From NCBI GenBank assembly GCA_035628505.1, contig DASPJR010000021.1:1-26758 (forward strand): 26,758 bases of DNA, read 5' to 3'. The notes beneath the pieces are model-generated. The model worked only from the letters and a program-made list of their open reading frames with translations, made no database searches and had not been told where the DNA came from. Numbering within the stretch: position 1 is the first letter of the stretch; each line of letters begins with the position of its first letter. This document shows, one piece after another, positions 7,049 through 13,808 of this stretch. Source of the stretch: DASPJR01 sp035628505 (GTDB taxonomy: Bacteria > Planctomycetota > SZUA-567 > H5-PLA8). The translations under genes and the position numbers were made by a program.

Positions 7049-8026
7049 ATGGTGGCCATGAAACGATCGATTGGCGGTATTCTGGGCGTGTTCTGCGCGG
7101 GGATAGCTTCCTCATCGGTGCTGTTTGGCGCGGCCGAAGAGAGCGCTTCCGACTGGGCGAATGAAGGCAATTGGCCGCGCGGACCGCTATCGGTGGAAAA
7201 TACGCCCGACAAGCAGGCCGCCAAAGCCAAGCGCTTTCAGGAAATCGGCGATTCGCGCCAATCCGCAGAGCAGTACCGGCGGTTGGCCGACGTTTACAGC
7301 GAATCGGACCTTGCCGAAGAAGGCCTTGTTCTTTCAGCCCGCAATTATCTTGCAGCCGGCGATTACACCAAATGCCGCGACCAGCTCACCGAATTGCGCC
7401 GGCGCTATGCCAATCCCAGCTTCCTCGATGCCATCGGTGAAGTGGAAATCGCGCTCGGCCGCGGATATTTGGAAGGGAAGGGTGAGGGGGGAACTTACCG
7501 CCTGAAGAGCCGTCTTCGCAAAGCTGAAGCGATCTTCAAGCGCCAGTTCGATAACGACCCCGAAGGCCGCTGGGCTGATGACGCGCTGTTCGGCCTGGGC
7601 CAGGTGGCCGAGACGCTCTTTGATTATGACACGGCGATCAAGAAGTATAAAGAGCTGCTCGAAAAGTACCCGCGTTCAGAACTGCGCGCCGAGGCCGAAG
7701 GCCACATCGCCGCGTGTATCAACAAGCGCGAGCCGCAGCCGGAATACACGGAGTCCGAGACGGAAGAAGCGCGCCGCCGCATCCAGCAGGCAAAGGACGA
7801 GGCGCTGGCCGAAGACGTCGACCTGGACCTCGTAGCGCTGGAAGAAAACGAAAAGCTGCTCTCTGAACGCCAGGCCCGCAAGCGTTACGAACAGGCTTTG
7901 TTCTACATGAAAAATAACCGCTTCCGTGCCGCGGAAGTTTACTTTGAGTTGATCAAGGCACGCTATCCGCAGTCCACGTGGGCGGAGAAGGCCGCGGCGG
8001 AGCTCGAGAAGCTGCGACGAAGATAG
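7049..8026 (+). CDS. BamD/YfiO-like outer membrane assembly TPR protein
   Basis: BamD is the TPR lipoprotein of the BAM complex that folds outer membrane proteins. This protein of about 325 residues has a signal peptide (to about residue 28, VLFGAA) and several TPR units, for example AEEGLVLSARNYLAAGDYTKC, ALFGLGQVAETLFDYDTAI with KYKELLEKYPRSELRAEAE, and a C-terminal RYEQALFYMKNNRFRAAEVY with YFELIKARYPQSTWAEKA, which is the classic BamD-type repeat. A charged, possibly coiled-coil stretch (about 230-270) separates the last unit. It lacks a good lipobox (Phe precedes the only Cys of the signal), so it may be periplasmic rather than lipidated. Translation could start at the ATG at 7049 or at 7058. 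It lies upstream of lptE, which fits envelope biogenesis. CpoB/YbgF-type TPR protein is the alternative. Confidence 0.75.
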   Translation: MVAMKRSIGGILGVFCAGIASSSVLFGAAEESASDWANEGNWPRGPLSVENTPDKQAAKAKRFQEIGDSRQSAEQYRRLADVYSESDLAEEGLVLSARNYLAAGDYTKCRDQLTELRRRYANPSFLDAIGEVEIALGRGYLEGKGEGGTYRLKSRLRKAEAIFKRQFDNDPEGRWADDALFGLGQVAETLFDYDTAIKKYKELLEKYPRSELRAEAEGHIAACINKREPQPEYTESETEEARRRIQQAKDEALAEDVDLDLVALEENEKLLSERQARKRYEQALFYMKNNRFRAAEVYFELIKARYPQSTWAEKAAAELEKLRRR

Positions 8027-8084
8027 GGCGGAAGGCGCTCAAGGTCGGAGACGAAGGGGCCGGCGGTACCAGGAGTCCCAAGAT

Positions 8085-8101
8085 GCGGGCGAGACGCCCG
8101 T
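8085..8101 (+). repeat. GCGGGCGAGACGCCCG palindromic element
   Basis: CGGGCG (8086-8091) and CGCCCG (8095-8100) form a 6-bp hairpin around AGA, extended by a G-T wobble. The sequence GCGGGCGAGACGCCCGTGCTAC looks like a dispersed intergenic element rather than a terminator, since no T-run follows. It sits between the BamD-like gene and lptE. Confidence 0.5.
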
Positions 8102-8126
8102 GCTACACAAACGAACAGGACATTCG

Positions 8127-8651
8127 ATGAAGAAGTTGATGCTTGGATTGTGCTTTCTGCTGGGTCTTTTCGTAGTCAGCGGCTGCGCCTACCGCGCCAG
8201 GAATTCGCTGCCGCAGCACATGAAGACCATTGCCGTGCCTGTGTTCGCGAACAAGACGTTCATCGAAGATTACACGCGCAAACTGGAAGTCGAAGTGACG
8301 GAGTCGGTGCGGTCTGCTTTCATCCAGGCCGGCGAACTGAAATTGGCTGGACGCGAAGACGCGGATCTCATCCTCGAGGGAACGGTCACCAAGTTCGACC
8401 GCGAACTTCTGCGCGCCAATCGGTTCGGCGACCCGGCTGAAGTGCGGCTGACGATTCGCGCGCGAATCTCCGTCTATGACGTGAAAGAAGCCAAGTACCT
8501 GTTTAAAGACGTGCTGGTGACCAACAATGACAAGCGGGACGAATCGGGCGTTTATAACATCCGTCGCGGCGAGGACGAGAACCTTGGCCGTCAGCGGGCA
8601 ATTGAAGACCTCGGAAAAATCATCGCACGCCGAATCACCGAACGCTGGTAG
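8127..8651 (+). CDS. lptE: LPS-assembly lipoprotein LptE-like
   Basis: LptE plugs the LptD barrel that inserts LPS in the outer membrane. The 174-residue protein has a clear lipoprotein signal with lipobox V-S-G-C, Cys at residue 20. The mature start CAYRARNSLPQHMKTIAVPVF, then NKTFIEDYTRKLEVEVTESV and a later DADLILEGTV segment, is the usual LptE (DUF4136/LptE superfamily) pattern in non-proteobacterial diderms. ATG at 8127 is preceded by AGGA (8115-8118). An in-frame start at 8100 would put nine polar residues in front of the signal peptide and is less likely. It sits 100 bases after the BamD-like gene. Confidence 0.85.
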   Translation: MKKLMLGLCFLLGLFVVSGCAYRARNSLPQHMKTIAVPVFANKTFIEDYTRKLEVEVTESVRSAFIQAGELKLAGREDADLILEGTVTKFDRELLRANRFGDPAEVRLTIRARISVYDVKEAKYLFKDVLVTNNDKRDESGVYNIRRGEDENLGRQRAIEDLGKIIARRITERW

Positions 8652-8975
8652 GCTCCGCCGCATGGCGCTGGTCGAACTAGCGGGTGAGGGCGCAGCTGGC
8701 TTTCGGTCCTGAAATCCCCTTTCATAATCGGCATAGAAGCTGCGCATGTGAAAATCGCGGGGAAGTTGCCGAAAGCGGCAAAAGATGCGAACTTCGTGTA
8801 TTTTGTCTGAATGGCAGCCGTGCAAACAGACATTCAGAATAAAAGGCGTCCGCATATAGAGCGGGCTTTTGAGTTGAATTGAATGGACAGAGCCTCCGCG
8901 AAACGCTAACATCGGCTTAACGGCCATGTCTGGCATATTTGCCGGCTCATGCGTGCAAAGGTTTGAGGTAATACA
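8652..8975. other. 324-base region upstream of ftsH
   Basis: No gene is supported. It holds an inverted repeat, TCTGAATG (8806-8813) with CATTCAGA (8831-8838), 8 bp around a 17-base loop, with no T-run, so it may be an operator or leader hairpin rather than a terminator. GAGGT at 8965-8969 is the ftsH ribosome-binding site. I could not fix a promoter. Confidence 0.5.
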
Positions 8976-11021
8976 ATGCTGGATGGTGATGAAGATCCAA
9001 AGAAAAAGCGGCGCGATGGCGACAGCGGTTCTGAAGGCGGCGACCCCAACGGCCCGGATAAGCCCAAGGGTGTTGATTTCAAGTCCAGCCGCTTCCTGTT
9101 CATCATCCTGGTGCTCGGTGTTATCGTAGCCGTGTTCGCAAGCACGCGTCCGATCTCTGGCCGGCCGGAGCAGGTGGACTGGATTGAGTTCGTTAAGCTC
9201 CTTGAAGATAAGAAGCTCAAAGAGATCAAGGTCGAAGGCCGCGACATCACGGGGTACTATGCCGAAAGTGTCGGCACTGCAGGCAAAACTCAGGTTCATG
9301 TGGTCGGTCCGTCGAACCCCTTGCCGGACCCGGTGATCAACAATCTCGAAACGCTTTCTAAAGCCAACAACGTCAAGATCCGCTTTGAGCAGGAAAGCCA
9401 GCTCGTTGGCATTCTCCTGGCCATTCTGCCGTGGATACTGATTGTTCTTTTCATCTACTTCTTCTTCCTGCGCCAGCTGCGCGGTCCGGGCGGTCCCGGC
9501 GGCGTGCTGTCGTTCGGAAAATCGCGCGCGACGCTGATCACGAAGGAAAAGATCAAGAAGACCTTCAAGGACGTTGCGGGCGTCGACGAGGCGAAACAGG
9601 AAGTCGAAGAAATCGTTGGATTCCTCAAGAATCCCAAGAAGTTCCAGCGCCTGGGCGGCCGCATTCCCAAGGGCGTGCTGTTGATCGGACCTCCAGGCAC
9701 GGGCAAGACGCTGCTGGCCAAATCAATCGCCGGCGAAGCGGATGTACCGTTCTTCAGCATCTCCGGTTCGGACTTCGTTGAAATGTTCGTCGGCGTGGGC
9801 GCCTCACGCGTGCGCGACTTGTTCCAGAATGCGCGCGAGAGCAGCCCCTGCATCATCTTCCTGGACGAAATCGACGCAGTCGGCCGGCGCCGCGGTACAG
9901 GAATCGGCGGCGGTCACGACGAACGCGAGCAGACGCTCAATGAAATCCTGGTGCAGATGGACGGCATGGAGTCTGACGACAAGATCATCGTCATGGCTGC
10001 GACCAATCGTCCGGACGTGCTGGATCCAGCGCTGCTTCGCCCCGGCCGCTTCGACCGCCACGTGTATGTCGATCTGCCCGACGTTAAAGGCCGTGAAGAG
10101 ATCCTGCGCGTGCACGCCAAGCGCGTGAAGCTCGCGCCGGAAGTCGATCTTGCTCAGCTGGCCAAGTCGACTGCCGGATCAAGCGGCGCTGATCTTGAAA
10201 ATATCATCAATGAAGCCGCGCTCATCGCTGTCATGAAGGACAAGGACGGCATCGAGCTGGTCGATCTCGACGAGGCCCGCGACAAGGTAGCATGGGGCCG
10301 CGAAAAGAAGAGTCGGGTGATGGACGAAGCCGAACGCTGGGTCACCGCTTATCACGAAACCGGCCATGCGCTGATCGGATACATACTGCCGGAGTGCGAC
10401 AAGCCGACAAAGATCAGCATCATTCCGCGTGGCCGCGCGCTCGGCATCACCATCTCCACACCGGAGAAGGACGTTTACAGCCTCAGCAGGAAACAGCTGC
10501 TGGGCCGCATCAAGATGATGTATGGCGGACGCATCGCTGAGCAGATGTTCACTGGCGATATCACCACCGGCGCCAAGAGCGACATTGAGCAGGCCTCTAG
10601 CATCGTGCGCCGCATGATTTGCGAGTGGGGCATGTCGGAAGTTCTTGGACCGATCAAGTACGGCGAACAGGAAGACGACGTATTCCTCGGCCGCGAAATC
10701 GGCCACCGCCAGGGACACTCGGACGAGACCGCCGTCAAGATCGATGAGGAAGTACGGAAGATCATCAACCAGTGCTACAAAGACGCGGAAGAACTGCTGG
10801 AGCACCGGCGCTCTGAGATCGAGATCATCGCCAAGGCGCTGATGGAGCATGAGGTCATCAACGGCGAAGAACTGGATACGCTGCTGAAGACCGGCAAGCT
10901 CGAAAAGAAAACGCCGGCCAAGCAGGTTGTGCACCGGCCTCTGCCGAAAGCTCAAACGAAGTCCAAGCAGCCCGAAATTGATCCGACGATGGGCGGCTCG
11001 GCTGCGCCTCAGCCCGCATAA
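8976..11021 (+). CDS. ftsH: ATP-dependent zinc metalloprotease FtsH
   Basis: FtsH is the hexameric inner-membrane AAA protease that degrades misfolded membrane proteins and some regulators. The 681-residue protein has a charged cytosolic start, TM1 at about 40-57, a periplasmic FtsH-ext region, TM2 at about 143-165, and a Gly-Pro-rich linker. The AAA domain has Walker A GPPGTGKT (238-245), pore motif F-V-E-M-F-V-G, Walker B IIFLDEID (293-300) and second region of homology NRPDVLDPALLRPGRFDR. The M41 protease domain has HETGH (460-464) and the third zinc ligand Asp in TTGAKSDIEQAS. GAGGT at 8965-8969 sets the ATG. The N-terminal cytosolic stretch before TM1 is longer than in E. coli. A strong terminator follows. 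Confidence 0.97.
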   Translation: MLDGDEDPKKKRRDGDSGSEGGDPNGPDKPKGVDFKSSRFLFIILVLGVIVAVFASTRPISGRPEQVDWIEFVKLLEDKKLKEIKVEGRDITGYYAESVGTAGKTQVHVVGPSNPLPDPVINNLETLSKANNVKIRFEQESQLVGILLAILPWILIVLFIYFFFLRQLRGPGGPGGVLSFGKSRATLITKEKIKKTFKDVAGVDEAKQEVEEIVGFLKNPKKFQRLGGRIPKGVLLIGPPGTGKTLLAKSIAGEADVPFFSISGSDFVEMFVGVGASRVRDLFQNARESSPCIIFLDEIDAVGRRRGTGIGGGHDEREQTLNEILVQMDGMESDDKIIVMAATNRPDVLDPALLRPGRFDRHVYVDLPDVKGREEILRVHAKRVKLAPEVDLAQLAKSTAGSSGADLENIINEAALIAVMKDKDGIELVDLDEARDKVAWGREKKSRVMDEAERWVTAYHETGHALIGYILPECDKPTKISIIPRGRALGITISTPEKDVYSLSRKQLLGRIKMMYGGRIAEQMFTGDITTGAKSDIEQASSIVRRMICEWGMSEVLGPIKYGEQEDDVFLGREIGHRQGHSDETAVKIDEEVRKIINQCYKDAEELLEHRRSEIEIIAKALMEHEVINGEELDTLLKTGKLEKKTPAKQVVHRPLPKAQTKSKQPEIDPTMGGSAAPQPA

Positions 11022-11048
11022 ACTTTTCCCGCCTCATCAGTATCGAAG

Positions 11049-11080
11049 AATGGCCCACGCCTTGCGCGTGGGCCATTTCT
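11049..11080 (+). terminator. rho-independent terminator after ftsH
   Basis: AATGGCCCACGC (11049-11060) pairs perfectly over 12 bp with GCGTGGGCCATT (11066-11077) around a five-base loop, followed by TTCTTGTT. It lies 28 bases after the ftsH stop. Confidence 0.85.
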
Positions 11081-11124
11081 TGTTGAGCCTGTTATCTGGG
11101 TCAAAAATGCTGTGTTAAACAGCC

Positions 11125-11153
11125 TTGACTTGAATGTAATAAACGACTAAGAA
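11125..11153 (+). promoter_or_regulatory. possible sigma-70-type promoter for the TPR-Roadblock gene
   Basis: TTGACT (11125-11130) is a near-consensus -35 box; 17 bases downstream TAAGAA (11148-11153) is only a weak -10. It lies in the spacer between the ftsH terminator and the ATG at 11284, where a promoter is needed. Tentative. Confidence 0.25.
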
Positions 11154-11283
11154 AGGTTATCGAAAAAGAATGTTTTCAGTAGGCACTGAACACTCTTGAT
11201 GGGTCTTGCCCTTCGTAGCAGTACATGTAAACAGAAGGCGCCGTCAGTCGTGTTACGTGCCGGCTAAGGGGAAACAAGGGCCT

Positions 11284-12360
11284 ATGGGTCTGCTCGGTTT
11301 CTTATCCCAATGGCGAACGAACGCCAAAATCGGTTCCCTGGAGAAGGCGCTGCAGGGACGGCCCACTCCTCAGCTTTACCTGCAACTCGCAGATGCTCAT
11401 AAAGAGGCCGGCAATTCCAGCAAGGCCGCCCAAGTGCTTAAGTTAGGAGCCGCCCGATTCCCCAGCGCGCCGGAGATCATCCGCCGGCAGGCCGAGGCGG
11501 AAAAGATCGAACGCGAGGCGGAAAAGAAGCGCCTCATCGAAAAGATTCAGAGCCATCCCAATCCCATCCTGTACGCGCGCCTTGCCGAACTCTACAAGGC
11601 GGATAACGAAATCGATAAGACCATCGACATCTGCCAGAAGGGCGTGAAGGCGTTCCCAAAGTACGGCGGAACGTACCTCGTGCTCGGGCAGATCTACGTC
11701 GAGAAAAAGCAGTGGCAGCAGGCGTCGGGTGAGCTCGAGAAATCCGTTGAGCTCGACAAATACAACTATCTTGCTTTGAAACTGCTGGCGCAGGTCTACA
11801 TGGAACTGGGCCGGCCGGCCGATGCCGCTCAGCGTCTGGAAGACATCCTGTACTTTGCTCCCGGCGACGAAGCCATCCTGGAACTGCTCAAAAAGGCCAA
11901 GGAGCAGGCCGGACAGCCAGTTGAGACCAAGCCTCGCGAGGAAGCACGTGCGTCCAAGGGCAACACGCGCATTCTCAAGCTTGCCGAGAAGAAGCCGGCG
12001 CAGAACCAGCGGGACAAGGCGCTCAACGATGGCGTCGTCAGCCTGCGCCAGGTTCCTGGCGTCACCGGTGCAATCCTGGTCGATCAGTACGGCCTGGTCG
12101 TCGCCGCCGACCTCGACAGCTCGCTGGATGAAGGTCTGGCCGGCGCGCTGATCACGAATATTTACCGCACCACCTCCGCGAATTCCGTCAAGCTGAACGT
12201 CGGCGCCTTCGAAGAAGGACTCGTTGAGGGCGACAACGGCAATATCCACATCGTCCAGGTCGATGAAATGATTCTTGCCGTCTTCGCGAAGGCCGATGTG
12301 AAGATGGGCATGCTCGAGAAGAGCATTCGTGACTTTGCCGGTGCCGTAGTTCAGTCCTGA
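11284..12360 (+). CDS. TPR protein with C-terminal Roadblock/LC7 domain
   Basis: A 358-residue cytosolic protein (no signal or TM) has TPR units at about residues 34-215 (LYLQLADAHKEAGNSSKAAQ; PILYARLAELYKADNEIDKT; YLVLGQIYVEKKQWQQASG; LALKLLAQVYMELGRPADAAQ), then a charged linker. A Roadblock/LC7 domain covers about 240-358 (VPGVTGAILVDQYGLVVAAD; later ILAVFAKADVKMGMLEKSI). Bacterial Roadblock proteins such as MglB act on small Ras-like GTPases that set cell polarity. AAGGG just before the ATG at 11284 supports this start; an in-frame start at 11206 would add 26 basic, Cys-containing residues with no ribosome-binding site. A second Roadblock protein follows 36 bases later, suggesting a heterodimer or shared function. 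Confidence 0.85.
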   Translation: MGLLGFLSQWRTNAKIGSLEKALQGRPTPQLYLQLADAHKEAGNSSKAAQVLKLGAARFPSAPEIIRRQAEAEKIEREAEKKRLIEKIQSHPNPILYARLAELYKADNEIDKTIDICQKGVKAFPKYGGTYLVLGQIYVEKKQWQQASGELEKSVELDKYNYLALKLLAQVYMELGRPADAAQRLEDILYFAPGDEAILELLKKAKEQAGQPVETKPREEARASKGNTRILKLAEKKPAQNQRDKALNDGVVSLRQVPGVTGAILVDQYGLVVAADLDSSLDEGLAGALITNIYRTTSANSVKLNVGAFEEGLVEGDNGNIHIVQVDEMILAVFAKADVKMGMLEKSIRDFAGAVVQS

Positions 12361-12396
12361 TCGGAAAGGGTGTAGCGGCGAGGAGCAGGTAAAACC

Positions 12397-12744
12397 GTGC
12401 GTGAGATTCTGGGAAAGCTGAACAAAGTAAATGGCATCCGCGGCAGCATGGTTGTCAACCGCGACGGCATCGTTGTCGCCAGTGACTTCTCCGTCGACGC
12501 CGATGAAGCAGGCATGGGCGCGGTTACTTCCTCCATCCTCGCAGCTCTCGACGGCGCTCTAAAGCGCATTAATATGGGCAAGTTCACGCGCTTCATTATC
12601 ACCGGAAGCGAAAATAAGATTGCCGTGATCAGCGCCGGTCAGGCCGTACTGCTCGTCCTGCTGCAAACCGATGTAAACATGGGCCTGGTCAATGTCGAGA
12701 TCAAGGAAGCAGCCGAGGCCGTTCGAGCCAATTCGAAGATGTAA
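12397..12744 (+). CDS. stand-alone Roadblock/LC7 (MglB-like) protein
   Basis: A 115-residue protein is made almost wholly of one Roadblock/LC7 domain: VNGIRGSMVVNRDGIVVASD, a GAVTSSILAALDGALKRIN helix, FIITGSENKIAVIS, and the closing LLVLLQTDVNMGLVNVEIKEA helix. Family members are dimeric GTPase-activating or scaffold proteins for MglA-type GTPases. It starts with GTG at 12397 behind AGGAG (12381-12385) and AGGT (12387-12390). It is probably co-transcribed with the TPR-Roadblock gene. No MglA-like GTPase is in the window. Confidence 0.88.
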   Translation: MREILGKLNKVNGIRGSMVVNRDGIVVASDFSVDADEAGMGAVTSSILAALDGALKRINMGKFTRFIITGSENKIAVISAGQAVLLVLLQTDVNMGLVNVEIKEAAEAVRANSKM

Positions 12745-12912
12745 GCAGTGGGCATTTCCGTCCTCGCCGACTGTCCGTTTGTTTCTACTCGCCCGTCACC
12801 TTTTTACATCCGATACTTTCTGAACGGCCTTACTGTGCGTGCGGGTTCTGATACGATTGAGCACGCTATTGGCTAATTCAAGGCTCTCGCCAACCAGGGC
12901 GGAGGGAACCGG

Positions 12913-13752
12913 GTGCCGGGTTATCTGATCAACGCCGCAATCAAAGGTGTCATCGAAGGCGTGACCGAGTTTCTTCCGATCTCGTCGACGGGCCATCTCG
13001 TGCTGGTGCGGCATCTGTTTCCGCTTGCAGCGCCGGACGACGGCAGCCGGCTTGAGAATCTGTTCGACATCGTTGTTCAGTTCCCGGCGATACTCGCCGT
13101 TCTGGTCCTGTACCGGCAGCGTCTCTATACCTCCGCGCGCGGACTTTTTTCAGAGACACGGTCGCGCAATTTCTGGCTGGGTATCGGTCTCGCGTTTATT
13201 CCTCTTGCGTCGCTAGGTATGGTCTTCAAGAAAAAAATCGAAGAAGCGTTGATGCATCCGCGTCCGGTCGCCATTGCCCTGATCGTTGGCGGAATCATTT
13301 TGATCCTCATCGAGCGCCGCTCAGCAGCAGTACCCGCCGCGTCCGCCTCACCAACGACTGCTCCGATAGAAAGGGCTGAAGACACGCCGCTGGCGACGGC
13401 GATCATCATCGGCTTCTTCCAGGCGCTGGCGCTGATGCCCGGAACGTCCCGCTCGGCGGCGACAATTATTGGCGGGCGTGCGATGGGACTTTCGCGCGGG
13501 GCTGCCGCGGAATTTTCCTTCTTCCTGGCAATTCCGACCATGGCCGCCGCATTCGGCTACAAGTTCATCAAAGAGTTCTCAACCATCCAGCCGGGCGACT
13601 GGCCGATCCTGGTCGTCGGCGGCATCACGTCGTTCTTTTCAGCGTGGCTGGTGGTGCGATGGTTTATCCGCTTTCTTCAGAACAACAGCATGGCGTCGTT
13701 TGGCGTCTACCGCATCATCCTGGGCGTATTGGTACTTATATTCGCTGTCTAG
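12913..13752 (+). CDS. uppP: undecaprenyl-diphosphate phosphatase UppP (BacA)
   Basis: UppP dephosphorylates undecaprenyl diphosphate so the lipid carrier can be reused in peptidoglycan and LPS O-unit synthesis. The 279-residue polytopic protein has both signature motifs: EGVTEFLPISSTGHL (residues 15-29, with the catalytic Glu/Ser/His region) and PGTSRSA (176-182, with the key Arg180). About eight TM helices are expected. A 20-residue hydrophilic loop near residues 135-155 (AAVPAASASPTTAPIERAE) is longer than usual. The GTG at 12913 is preceded by GGAGGG (12901-12906). A hairpin terminator follows directly. Confidence 0.95.
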   Translation: MPGYLINAAIKGVIEGVTEFLPISSTGHLVLVRHLFPLAAPDDGSRLENLFDIVVQFPAILAVLVLYRQRLYTSARGLFSETRSRNFWLGIGLAFIPLASLGMVFKKKIEEALMHPRPVAIALIVGGIILILIERRSAAVPAASASPTTAPIERAEDTPLATAIIIGFFQALALMPGTSRSAATIIGGRAMGLSRGAAAEFSFFLAIPTMAAAFGYKFIKEFSTIQPGDWPILVVGGITSFFSAWLVVRWFIRFLQNNSMASFGVYRIILGVLVLIFAV

Positions 13753-13782
13753 AACAGCTCCGCTCAAGGCGGAGCTGTTTAA
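13753..13782. terminator. bidirectional terminator between uppP and pilB
   Basis: AACAGCTCCGC (13753-13763) and GCGGAGCTGTT (13769-13779) form a perfect 11-bp stem with a five-base loop. It begins at the base after the uppP stop and serves convergent genes. The T-run is short on the plus strand (TTT) and poor on the minus strand. Confidence 0.75.
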
Positions 13783-13808
13783 CCTTAAGGCGATTCCCAC
13801 CCAGGCAG

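Noticed and set aside
8103..9299. 398-codon minus-strand ORF
   Set aside because: Antisense to lptE and the start of ftsH, both clearly real; no signal or motif.
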